A stretch of DNA of 64,000 nt from JAGREO01 sp020446285 (lineage in GTDB: Bacteria > Pseudomonadota > Alphaproteobacteria > Geminicoccales > Geminicoccaceae), in NCBI GenBank assembly GCA_041398005.1, contig JAWKVP010000005.1, forward strand, positions 1-64,000, in the 5' to 3' direction. Shown piece after piece: positions 52,649-60,955 of the stretch. How positions within the stretch are numbered: the first letter of the stretch is position 1; the number at the start of each line of letters is the position of its first letter. Position numbers and translations under genes: made by a program. The notes below the pieces were generated by a model. It saw nothing but the letters and a program-made list of their open reading frames with translations, ran no database searches and had not been told where the DNA came from.

Positions 52649-52687
52649 AAAGAAAACGGGCAGCCGTGCGATGCACACGGCTGCCCG
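52649..52687 (-). terminator. Intrinsic terminator/attenuator between rhaS and rhaK
   Basis: A 12-bp perfect stem (cgggcagccgtg / cacggctgcccg, 52657-52687) with a 7-nt loop is followed on the minus strand by TTTTCTTT. It lies after the binding-protein stop (52716) and just before the kinase start, so it should cut read-through and keep the kinase far below the binding protein. This is the strongest intrinsic terminator seen in the window. Confidence 0.85.
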
Positions 52688-52715
52688 ACCGTTCGGATCG
52701 AACCGGAAAGGCCGG

Positions 52716-53819
52716 TCAGAAGTCGAAGTCGCCGATATTCTCGCTGGTGTAGACGAACGGCGCGCCGAGAAGGATCTCGGAACCGTTGATGATCGAGAGC
52801 GTACCGAGGCGGCCGGCATCGACCTCGGTCGCACCCGGCGCGAGCTTGCCGTCGGCGACCGCGCGCATGGCGTAGACCGCGGCATAACCGAGATCGACCG
52901 GGTTCCACAGGACCACGGACTTCACGCAGCCGCTCTCGACATAGGGCTTCATCGCGTTCGGCGTGGCGAGACCGATGATGGCCACATCACCGCAGGCATC
53001 GGCCTGGGTGACTGCCTCGGCGGAGGCCGGTGTCGCCACCGAGGTCATGCCGAAAATGCCGTCGAGATCCTCGCCATACTTGTTGATGAGCGTGGTGGCC
53101 TGGTTGAAGGAAAGGATATTGTCCTCCTGCGCCTCGACCGTCTCCAGCCAGCTCATGTCCGGATAGCATTGCTCCTGATAGGCCTGCATCTCCGCGATCC
53201 AGCGGGCCTGGTTGGGGGTCGTGAAGGTGGAAGTGACGATGGCGAAGCTGCCATCCTCGCCGATCTCCTCGGCCATGCTGTCGATGAGCGCCTTGCCTAT
53301 TCCGTTGAACTCGGCCTGGTTGACGAACCACTCGCGCGCGTCGGGCTCGGAATTGGCGTCATAGCCGATCACATGAATCCCGGAATCGAGTGCCTTCTTG
53401 AGCACGGGTGCGATGGCCACCGGATCGTTGGCGGCGAACAGCACGCCATCCACACCCTGGGTGACATAATTGTCGATGAAGGTGATCTGGTCGTCGATAT
53501 TGGCCTCGGTCGGACCGTCGGTGGAGACGGTGACATTGCCAAGCTCGGCGGCCGCCTCTTCCATGCCCTGGGTCGTGGCCGAGAAATAGCCGATGCCGAC
53601 CAGCTTCGGCACATCGATCAGGGTGATCGGCTGGCCGGCAAGGTCGGCGGCACCCTGCGCCGTTCCACCGTCATAATCCTTCACCGCCACCTCGCCCGGC
53701 GTGCCGTCACAGGCAAGCGGGCTGGTTCCGAGCTCGTCCGCCCCGTCCCACGGATCGGCGGCCATCGCACCACCCGCGAGCGCGGTGGTTCCCAAAAGTA
53801 CCAGTACAGCTCTCAGCAT
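52716..53819 (-). CDS. rhaS: Rhamnose ABC transporter substrate-binding protein (RhaS)
   Basis: A periplasmic binding protein of 367 residues of the sugar (ribose/rhamnose) type. Its signal peptide is MLRAVLVLLGTTALAGGAMAA. The mature protein has VGIGYFSATTQGMEEAA, GVDGVLFAANDPVAIAP, VIGYDANSEPDAREWFVNQ and LWNPVDLGYAAVYAMRAVA. It delivers sugar to the membrane permeases encoded upstream. ATG at 53819 has GGGAGG 6 nt upstream; the open frame to 53885 is not needed. Third in family order after the two permease genes. Confidence 0.9.
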   Translation of the reverse strand: MLRAVLVLLGTTALAGGAMAADPWDGADELGTSPLACDGTPGEVAVKDYDGGTAQGAADLAGQPITLIDVPKLVGIGYFSATTQGMEEAAAELGNVTVSTDGPTEANIDDQITFIDNYVTQGVDGVLFAANDPVAIAPVLKKALDSGIHVIGYDANSEPDAREWFVNQAEFNGIGKALIDSMAEEIGEDGSFAIVTSTFTTPNQARWIAEMQAYQEQCYPDMSWLETVEAQEDNILSFNQATTLINKYGEDLDGIFGMTSVATPASAEAVTQADACGDVAIIGLATPNAMKPYVESGCVKSVVLWNPVDLGYAAVYAMRAVADGKLAPGATEVDAGRLGTLSIINGSEILLGAPFVYTSENIGDFDF

Positions 53820-53868
53820 GTCGGACCTCCCTTTTGCTCGAGCACAAATCATGTGAATGACGTCCATC

Positions 53869-54819
53869 CTACTCGTCCCGGTCACGTCTGTAACGCAGCC
53901 AGTTGGTGATGAGGATCGAGCCGATCAGCACGCTGCCGATGACGATGATGGTGGCATCGCCCTTGACCCCGACGAGCGCCAGACCGTTCTTCAGCAGCTG
54001 GATGAGGGTAAAGCCGAGCACCGTGCCGGCAATGGTGCCGATCCCGCCGAAGATGCTGGTCCCGCCCAGCACCACCGCGGCGATCACATCCAGTTCCAGT
54101 CCCGTTCCCATGTCGCTGCGGGTCGTGCTGACACGGCTCACGAAGATCCAGCCGGCGAGTGCTGCCATGAAACCCGAGAGCGTGTAGATGCGAAGCTTGA
54201 TACGGTCGACCGGAATGCCGGAAAATCGCGCCGCCGTCTCGTTGTGGCCGATCGCATAGAGTGCCCGGCCGAAGGTGGTGCGCGCCAGCACGAAGGCGAA
54301 GATGACCACCGCCACCAGCACCAGCCACAGCTGCGTCGGCACGCCCAGCACCTCGCCCTGGCCAAGAACGAAAAACCAGTCGGGATAGCCGCGCACGGAG
54401 CGGGCCTGACTGATGCCTTCGGCAAGCCCGCGATACAGCGCCAGCGTCGCAAGCGTCATGATCAGCGGCGGCACCTTGAGCCGGGTGATGAGCAACCCGT
54501 TGAGATAGCCAGCGAAGGTGCCGACGGCGAGCGCGAAGACGATCGCGAGTTCCAGCGGCAGTCCAAGATTCTTCCAGCTGTAACCCAGCGTGATCGCGGT
54601 CAGCCCCATGATCGAGCCCACCGAAAGGTCGATGCCGCCGGTGACGATGATGTAGGTCATCGGCAGCGCCACCAGTGCCACCTCGGCCATCAGCCGACCC
54701 TGATTGAGGAGATTGCCGGTGGTGAGGAACTTGTCGGTGAGCTGCGAGATGACGGCCAGTGCGGCGATCAGGATCGCCAGCAGCACGAGTTCGTGCGCAT
54801 GGTGACGAAGCTGGCTCAT
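53869..54819 (-). CDS. rhaQ: Rhamnose ABC transporter permease (RhaQ)
   Basis: An inner-membrane protein of 316 residues of the BPD_transp_2 family, about ten hydrophobic segments. It contains TGGIDLSVGSIMGL (the conserved TGGIDLSVG signature of ribose-type permeases), GHNETAARFSGIPVDRIK (the ATPase-contacting EAA-like loop) and VVLGGTSIFGGIGTIAGTVLG. The start ATG at 54819 overlaps the stop of the partner permease by 4 nt. It forms a heterodimer channel with the upstream gene product. Confidence 0.9.
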   Translation of the reverse strand: MSQLRHHAHELVLLAILIAALAVISQLTDKFLTTGNLLNQGRLMAEVALVALPMTYIIVTGGIDLSVGSIMGLTAITLGYSWKNLGLPLELAIVFALAVGTFAGYLNGLLITRLKVPPLIMTLATLALYRGLAEGISQARSVRGYPDWFFVLGQGEVLGVPTQLWLVLVAVVIFAFVLARTTFGRALYAIGHNETAARFSGIPVDRIKLRIYTLSGFMAALAGWIFVSRVSTTRSDMGTGLELDVIAAVVLGGTSIFGGIGTIAGTVLGFTLIQLLKNGLALVGVKGDATIIVIGSVLIGSILITNWLRYRRDRDE

Positions 54820-55772
54820 GACCGCGCCCCGCGCCGCTGCCGCTGCCGTCGCCAGAGATCGGCGAGCACGGTGAGCAGGATGAGCACACCCTGCACCGAT
54901 CTGAGCCAGTAGGGCGAGAGATTGACGAAGATGAGCGAGGAGGCGATCGCGGCGATGAGGATGGCAGCGAGCGTCGAGCCGATCACCGTGCCGGTGCCGC
55001 CCAGGATACTGACCCCGCCGACCACCGACGCGGTGATGATCGTGAGCTCCAGGTTGGGCGGCACGGTCGACTGGATGATGGAGAGCTGTGTGGCGAACAG
55101 GATGGCGGCGATGCCGACGAAGAGGCCGTGAATGGCGAAAACCTTGACGATGGTGCGCTCGCGGTCGATGCCCGAGAGACGCGCCGCCTCGGCATTGCCG
55201 CCCACGGCATAGATCGACCGGCCGAAGCCGCTGGTCTTCATCCAGACTGCCGCACCGATGGTGAGAATGACCATGAACCAGACCGGCATCGGAACGCTCA
55301 GCGGGCGCATCTGCGCCAGCTGGAACCCGTCCGGCAGGTCGTTGATCCAGGTTCCGCCGGTGGCAACGATGAGCGCACCCTTGAGCACGCTCATCATGCC
55401 CAGCGTGACCACGATCGAGGGAATGCGCAGATAGGCGACCAGAATTCCCATGAACGTGGTGACGAGGATACTGACGCCGATGGGGAGGATCCAGGCGAGG
55501 ACGACCGGCACGCCGTTGACCGCGAGCGTGCCGCTCAGTGTCGCCAGAACACCGATGAGCGAACCGACGGAAATGTCGATATTGCCGGAGATGATGACCA
55601 TCGACATGCCGATGGCGGCGACCGCGATATAGGCATTGCCGAGAAAGATGCTCTGCAGGTTGCGTTCGGCGAGGAAGCGCGGATTGATCCAGCCGACAGC
55701 CGCCATGATGGCAACGATCACCACCAGCAGCACGAATTCCTGACTGGCGAACAGGCGAAGGATACGCTTCAT
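54816..55772 (-). CDS. rhaP: Rhamnose ABC transporter permease (RhaP)
   Basis: A ribose-type permease of 318 residues: SGNIDISVGSLIGVL signature, GGNAEAARLSGIDRERT cytoplasmic loop, SVVGGVSILGGTGTVIGST. A late basic tail (WRRQRQRRGARS) is cytoplasmic. The start overlaps the ATPase gene's stop by 4 nt, and the stop overlaps the next permease's start, so the two channel halves are translated together. Confidence 0.9.
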   Translation of the reverse strand: MKRILRLFASQEFVLLVVIVAIMAAVGWINPRFLAERNLQSIFLGNAYIAVAAIGMSMVIISGNIDISVGSLIGVLATLSGTLAVNGVPVVLAWILPIGVSILVTTFMGILVAYLRIPSIVVTLGMMSVLKGALIVATGGTWINDLPDGFQLAQMRPLSVPMPVWFMVILTIGAAVWMKTSGFGRSIYAVGGNAEAARLSGIDRERTIVKVFAIHGLFVGIAAILFATQLSIIQSTVPPNLELTIITASVVGGVSILGGTGTVIGSTLAAILIAAIASSLIFVNLSPYWLRSVQGVLILLTVLADLWRRQRQRRGARS

Positions 55773-57274
55773 GCGGCTTCACCTTCGGCATCGCTCATCA
55801 TTGCCGCCGCGATCGCTTCCTGGCTCGCACCGGCACGATCCCACTCGGCGACGATCCGTCCGCCGCGCATGACGAGGATGCGATCGGACATGCCCATGAT
55901 CTCGGGAAGTTCCGAGGAAATCATGAGAATGGCCAGCCCCTGCCCCGCCAGTTCGCTCATGAGCCTGTGGATCTCGGACTTGGCGCCAACATCGATGCCG
56001 CGCGTCGGTTCGTCCATGATGAGCAGGCGCGGTTCGGTGGCCAGCCATTTCGCCAGCACCACCTTCTGCTGATTGCCGCCGGAAAGCTTGCCGACGATCT
56101 GCTCGATCCCGCTCGCACGAATGGAAAAGCGCTGCACGCTTTCTTCCGCCAGCGCCTTCTCGGCTCCCCGATCGATCACCGAGTTCCTCGACAGCCGGTC
56201 CAGGATCGCCATCGAGGCATTGGTCAGGATGGGCATGGGCCGGACCAGCCCCTGATGGCCGCGATCCTCCGGCACATAGGCGATACCGAGTTCCTTGGCC
56301 TCGCCCGGCGAGCGGATGCGCGTTTCCTTCCCCTCGATGAGAATGCTGCCGCTTTCGGCCGGTGTCACTCCGAAGATGGTCAGGGCCAGCTCGCTCCGTC
56401 CCGCCCCCACCAGCCCCGAGAGGCCGACGATCTCTCCGGCACGGACGGTGAGTGACACACCATTGGTCATGGGCCGGCGAACCAGGTTCCTCACCTCCAG
56501 CACAGGCTCGCCGACGGGCGCCTCGATCTTGGGAAAGAGCTGGTCGATGCGGCGCCCCACCATCATCTCGATCAGATCGTCATTGTCGGTCTCGCTGACG
56601 GGTTTCGTCGCCACATACTGGCCGTCGCGCAGCACCGTCACCCGATCGGCCAGAATGAAGATCTCCTCGAGCCGATGGCTGATATAGACCACCCCCACGC
56701 CGCGCTCGCGCAGCAGCCGGACGATGCCGAAAAGCCGGGCGACATCATGCTCGGTGAGCGCCGCCGTCGGCTCGTCCATGATGAGGATACGGGCATTCTG
56801 CGACAGTGCCTTGGCGATCTCGACACGCTGGCGGTTGCCCACCGAAAGCGAGCCGACGATGGCGTCCGGGTCGAGATCACGAATGTCGAGTTCCTCGAGG
56901 AGTTCGACCGCGCGGGCCCGCATCCGGCCCCAGTCCAGCGCTCCGAACCGGCCCCTCGGCGCATGCCCCATGAAGATGTTCTCGGCCACCGTCAGTTCGG
57001 GAAAGAGCAGCAGCTCCTGATAGATGGTGGCGATGCCGGCGGCCTGCGCGGCCTGCGGGCTCTCGAACCGGACGGGCTCGCCGCCGATCCGGATCGTGCC
57101 CTCGTCCGGTCGATAGACACCGGAAACGAGCTTGATCAGTGTCGATTTGCCGGCCCCGTTCTCACCGAGAAGCGCGTGGACTTCCCCGGGCCGGATCTCG
57201 AAGCGGACATTGTCCAGGGCGACGACGCCCGGAAATCTCTTCGTCACACCTTCGAGCGTGAGCGCGCCTTCCAT
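55769..57274 (-). CDS. rhaT: Rhamnose ABC transporter ATP-binding protein (RhaT)
   Basis: A double ATPase of 501 residues as in ribose/rhamnose importers. The first nucleotide-binding domain has Walker A GENGAGKST, the LSVGNRQRVEIAKAL signature and ILIMDEPTAAL. The second has a degenerate Walker A region (GLVGAGRSEL) with LSGGNQQKVVLAKWL and LLIMDEPTRGIDVG. The start ATG at 57274 is set by the family N-terminus (LTLEGVTKRFPGVVAL), with GGGGAGGAA about 10 nt upstream; the open frame to 57328 is not needed. First gene of the minus-strand importer-kinase operon, divergent from rhaD. Confidence 0.92.
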   Translation of the reverse strand: MEGALTLEGVTKRFPGVVALDNVRFEIRPGEVHALLGENGAGKSTLIKLVSGVYRPDEGTIRIGGEPVRFESPQAAQAAGIATIYQELLLFPELTVAENIFMGHAPRGRFGALDWGRMRARAVELLEELDIRDLDPDAIVGSLSVGNRQRVEIAKALSQNARILIMDEPTAALTEHDVARLFGIVRLLRERGVGVVYISHRLEEIFILADRVTVLRDGQYVATKPVSETDNDDLIEMMVGRRIDQLFPKIEAPVGEPVLEVRNLVRRPMTNGVSLTVRAGEIVGLSGLVGAGRSELALTIFGVTPAESGSILIEGKETRIRSPGEAKELGIAYVPEDRGHQGLVRPMPILTNASMAILDRLSRNSVIDRGAEKALAEESVQRFSIRASGIEQIVGKLSGGNQQKVVLAKWLATEPRLLIMDEPTRGIDVGAKSEIHRLMSELAGQGLAILMISSELPEIMGMSDRILVMRGGRIVAEWDRAGASQEAIAAAMMSDAEGEAA

Positions 57275-57424
57275 CGAAACATGTTCCTCCCCGAAAATCG
57301 GAACCATCATCGGGGAGGAAGCAAGCATGCGTCAATCCACCTTGCGCCGCCACGCCGCAACCGGACCATGCCCGCAAGCGGCCTGCATCGCGCAAGCAGG
57401 GTCCGATCGGCGATGTCGCGACTG

Positions 57425-57452
57425 TCGGCAATTCTCCGCGACGCTGCTATAG
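57425..57452 (+). promoter_or_regulatory. Promoter-like module TCGGCA-N16-CTATAG upstream of rhaD
   Basis: TCGGCA (57425-57430), 16 nt and CTATAG (57447-57452) end 35 nt before the rhaD ATG. The module is shared with three other genes in the window. The 213-bp rhaT/rhaD intergenic region must also carry the minus-strand importer promoter and any rhamnose-regulator site; I could not identify an operator. Confidence 0.5.
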
Positions 57453-57487
57453 AACTGTTCATCCGACGTTGAGGGGGAGAATGCCGA

Positions 57488-59551
57488 ATGAGCGGCAAGC
57501 TGGAAAATCGCTGGGACGACAACCACGCACGGGGTTTGAGCGAACCGGAGCTGTTGCTCTACCGCTCCAACCTGCTGGGTTCCGACAAGCGCATCACCAA
57601 TTACGGCGGCGGCAACACCTCCGCCAAGGTGATGGCGAAGGATCCGCTCACCGGCGAGGATGTGCAGGTCCTGTGGGTCAAGGGATCCGGCGGCGATCTC
57701 GGCTCGATGAAGCTCGATGGCTTCGCCACGCTCTACATGTCGCGGCTCGAGGCACTCAAGGGGCTCTATCGCGGGCTCGAACACGAAGACGAGATGGTCG
57801 GTCTCCTGCCGCACTGCACCTTCGACCTCAATCCGCGCGCCGCGTCCATCGACACACCGTTGCACGCCTATCTCCCGGCCCTGCATGTCGACCACATGCA
57901 CCCGGATGCCGTGATCGCCATAGCCGCATCGGCACGTTCGCAGGAGCTCACGCGGGAATGTTTCGGCGACAGGATCGGCTGGCTGCCCTGGCAGCGGCCC
58001 GGCTTCGATCTCGGCCTCAGGCTGGAGGCCATCGCCCGCGAGAACCCGCAGCTCGAGGGTGTCGTTCTCGGCGGGCACGGGCTCTTCACATGGGCCGACG
58101 ACGCGAAGACCTGCTACGAGCTCACACTGCGCATCATCCAGAAGGCGCAGGACTGGCTGGACGCGACCATCACGGGTGCGGCCTTCGGCGGTGCCGCCAC
58201 GAAGACACTCGCCGATGCCGGACAGGCGGCGGAGATCGAACGGCTGATGCCGCTCATTCGCGGGCGCATCGGTTCCAGCGAGGCCAAGGTCGGTCATGTC
58301 GACACTTCCCCCGCCGTGCTCGAATTCGTCAATTCGAAGCGCCTCGACGAGCTCGCCGCACTCGGTACCTCATGTCCCGATCACTTCCTCCGCACCAAGA
58401 TCCGTCCGCTCGTCCTGCCGGCAGGCTCCGGCGAAGAGACCATCGACCGCCTGCTCGAAACCTACCGCGCCGACTACAGCGGCTATTATGAACGATGCAG
58501 GCACCCGGACAGCCCGGCCATGCGCGATCCCAACCCGGTCATCTGGCTGGTGCCGGGTGTCGGCATGCTGAGTTTCGCGAGAGACAAGGCAACCGCCCGT
58601 ATCGCCGCCGAGTTCTATGTCAACGCCATCAATGTCATGCGCGGCGCGTCGGGTGTCGACCGCTATGTCGGTCTGAGCGAACAGGAAGCCTTCAACATCG
58701 AATACTGGCTGCTCGAGGAAGCCAAGCTGCAGCGCATGCCGAAGCCGAAAAGCCTTGCCGGCCGGATCGCGGTCATCACCGGTGCCGCCGGCGGCATCGG
58801 CCAGGCCACGGCGCACCGGCTGGCGAGCGAGGGTGCGTGCGTCGTCATGACCGATCGCGATGCCGGCCCGCTCGCGGAGGCCACCGCCGCCTTCACTGCC
58901 CGGTTCGGTCCCGACATGGTCCGCGGTCATGTCGGCGATGTCACGGACGAGACCGCCATGGACACGCTTCTGGCCGTTGCCGCGCGCGAATTCGGCGGTG
59001 TCGATATCCTCGTCATCAATGCCGGTCTGGCCAGTGCGGCACCGTTCGAGGAGACCGGCATCGAGGACTGGGACCGCAATATCGACGTACTCGGCAAGGG
59101 CGCCTTTCTCGTCGCCCGCGCTGCCTATCGCGTCATGCTGCGGCAGGGTCTCGGCGGATCGATCGTCACCATCGGCTCCAAGAACGCCCTTGCCGCTTCC
59201 GCCGGAGCATCCGCCTATTGTGCCGCCAAGGCCGCCGCGCTGCATCTGACCCGCTGCATGGCGCTCGAAGGTGCGCCACACGGCATCCGCGCCAATGTCG
59301 TCAATCCGGACGCGGTATTGCGCGGCTCGCGCATCTGGCAGGGCGACTGGCGCACCGCCCGGGAGAAAGCCTACAAGGCAGAGGGCGAGGCGCTCGAGGA
59401 AGTCTACCGACAACGGTCGATGCTCAAGCGCAGTGTGCTGCCGGAGGATATCGCCGAGGCGGTCTTCTTCCTCGCCGGCGACAGCTCGGCGAAATCCACG
59501 GGCAACATCATCAATGTCGACGCGGGCAACGCTACCGCATTCAGTCGCTGA
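57488..59551 (+). CDS. rhaD: Bifunctional rhamnulose-1-phosphate aldolase / short-chain dehydrogenase (RhaD)
   Basis: A fusion protein of 687 residues. The N-terminal class II aldolase/adducin domain (to about residue 400) has NYGGGNTSAKVM, VKGSGGDLGSMK, the zinc-binding HVDHMHPDAV and LGGHGLFTW. The C-terminal SDR domain (from about residue 420) has ITGAAGGIGQATAHRL, NAGLASAAP and AYCAAKAA with Ser-Tyr-Lys catalysis. It splits rhamnulose 1-phosphate into dihydroxyacetone phosphate and L-lactaldehyde and oxidises the aldehyde to lactate. GGGGGAG lies 9 nt before the ATG. It leads the rhaD-rhaI unit. Confidence 0.93.
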   Translation: MSGKLENRWDDNHARGLSEPELLLYRSNLLGSDKRITNYGGGNTSAKVMAKDPLTGEDVQVLWVKGSGGDLGSMKLDGFATLYMSRLEALKGLYRGLEHEDEMVGLLPHCTFDLNPRAASIDTPLHAYLPALHVDHMHPDAVIAIAASARSQELTRECFGDRIGWLPWQRPGFDLGLRLEAIARENPQLEGVVLGGHGLFTWADDAKTCYELTLRIIQKAQDWLDATITGAAFGGAATKTLADAGQAAEIERLMPLIRGRIGSSEAKVGHVDTSPAVLEFVNSKRLDELAALGTSCPDHFLRTKIRPLVLPAGSGEETIDRLLETYRADYSGYYERCRHPDSPAMRDPNPVIWLVPGVGMLSFARDKATARIAAEFYVNAINVMRGASGVDRYVGLSEQEAFNIEYWLLEEAKLQRMPKPKSLAGRIAVITGAAGGIGQATAHRLASEGACVVMTDRDAGPLAEATAAFTARFGPDMVRGHVGDVTDETAMDTLLAVAAREFGGVDILVINAGLASAAPFEETGIEDWDRNIDVLGKGAFLVARAAYRVMLRQGLGGSIVTIGSKNALAASAGASAYCAAKAAALHLTRCMALEGAPHGIRANVVNPDAVLRGSRIWQGDWRTAREKAYKAEGEALEEVYRQRSMLKRSVLPEDIAEAVFFLAGDSSAKSTGNIINVDAGNATAFSR

Positions 59552-59572
59552 ACGGGAGGGAGGAACGCCGGG

Positions 59573-60868
59573 ATGAGTGAATTCACGATCGATTCGACCA
59601 TGATCGAGGAAGGCAACCGGCCGCTGCTGGACGATCACCGGGCGGACCTCGACGCGCTGGCCTCGGTTCTTGCCCGGCGCGGACATGATATCGACCGCCT
59701 GATCGAGCGGATCGCCGCCTTCACGGTGGCGGTGCCGAGCTGGGGTGTGGGGACCGGCGGCACACGCTTCGGCCGCTTTCCGGGACCGGGCGAACCAAGA
59801 TCGATCTTCGAGAAGATCGACGACTGCGCCGCCATCCAGTCGCTCGTCCGTTCGACGCCGACGGTCTCGCCGCACATTCCCTGGGACAGGTGCGACGACT
59901 ATCCGGGGCTCGTCGAACATGCCCGTGCGCGCGGCCTGTCATTCGATGCGGTCAATTCCAACACGTTCCAGGATCAGCCGGGGCAGGAACTCTCCTACAA
60001 GTTCGGTTCGCTCTGCCACAGCGACCCCGCGACCCGAAAGCAGGCCGTCGAGCACAATATCGAATGTATCGGGATCGGCCGGAAACTCGGGTCGAAGGCG
60101 CTCACCGTCTGGATCGCCGATGGCAGCAACTTCCCCGGCCAGCAGGATCTGACCGGCGCCTTCGACCGCTATCTCGCCTCGATGCAGGAAATATACGCGG
60201 CACTGCCCGACGGCTGGCAGGTCTTTCTCGAACACAAGTTCTACGAACCGGCCTTCTATTCGACGGTCATCGCCGACTGGGGCAGTTCGTTCATGGCGGC
60301 AAGCGAGCTCGGACCGAAGGCGAAATGCCTCGTCGATCTCGGCCATCACGCGGCCAACGTGAATATCGAGCAGATCGTCGCCCGGCTGGTGCGCTTCGGC
60401 AAGCTCGCCGGCTTCCATTTCAACGACAGCAAGTATGGCGACGACGACCTCGATGCCGGCAGCATCAATCCGTTCCAGCTCTTCCTCGTCTTTCACGAGC
60501 TCGTTCTCGCCTGGGAACGGCGTGCGGACGGGTTCGAGCCCGCCTACATGATCGACCAGTCACACAATGTGACCGATCCCGTCGAGAGCCTGATGGACAG
60601 TGCCATGGCGATCCAGCGCGCACACGCCCAGGCGCTGCTCGTCGATCAACACGAACTCGGGGCGGCGCAGGATGCCAACGATGCGATCAGCGCCCGCGAC
60701 ATCCTCATGCGTGCCTTCCGCTGCGATGTCTCGCCACTGATCGCCGAAGCCCGGTTGCGCTCGGGTGGCGCGCTCGATCCGATCCGGACCTTCAGGGCCA
60801 CGGGCTACCGACAGAAGAAGGATGCGGAACGGCCGCAGCAGGCTTCCTTCGGCGGCGGCATCGTGTGA
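59573..60868 (+). CDS. rhaI: L-rhamnose isomerase, rhizobial type (RhaI)
   Basis: A TIM-barrel sugar isomerase of 431 residues of the L-rhamnose catabolism isomerase group (not the E. coli RhaA type). Visible features are VPSWGVGTGGTRFGRFPG, HIPWDRCDDYPGLVEHA, KALTVWIADGSNFPGQQDL, LEHKFYEPAFYSTV (metal-binding Glu/His region) and DLGHHAANVNIEQIVARL. It converts L-rhamnose to L-rhamnulose ahead of RhaK and RhaD. GGGAGGGAGG lies upstream of the ATG, and it follows rhaD by 21 nt. The mutarotase (rhaU) and DeoR-type regulator (rhaR) found in other rhizobial loci are not in this window. Confidence 0.92.
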   Translation: MSEFTIDSTMIEEGNRPLLDDHRADLDALASVLARRGHDIDRLIERIAAFTVAVPSWGVGTGGTRFGRFPGPGEPRSIFEKIDDCAAIQSLVRSTPTVSPHIPWDRCDDYPGLVEHARARGLSFDAVNSNTFQDQPGQELSYKFGSLCHSDPATRKQAVEHNIECIGIGRKLGSKALTVWIADGSNFPGQQDLTGAFDRYLASMQEIYAALPDGWQVFLEHKFYEPAFYSTVIADWGSSFMAASELGPKAKCLVDLGHHAANVNIEQIVARLVRFGKLAGFHFNDSKYGDDDLDAGSINPFQLFLVFHELVLAWERRADGFEPAYMIDQSHNVTDPVESLMDSAMAIQRAHAQALLVDQHELGAAQDANDAISARDILMRAFRCDVSPLIAEARLRSGGALDPIRTFRATGYRQKKDAERPQQASFGGGIV

Positions 60869-60955
60869 GCCGGCAGCGCGGATTGCCGGAACGCATTTGC
60901 GGCCCGATGTGATCCCGGTCTTCGACAGTCTGGAACTGGATCTTTGAAAGTGACC

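Noticed and set aside
52630..52908. Longer start for the rhamnose kinase
   Set aside because: The frame is open but runs through the terminator hairpin and the binding-protein gene.
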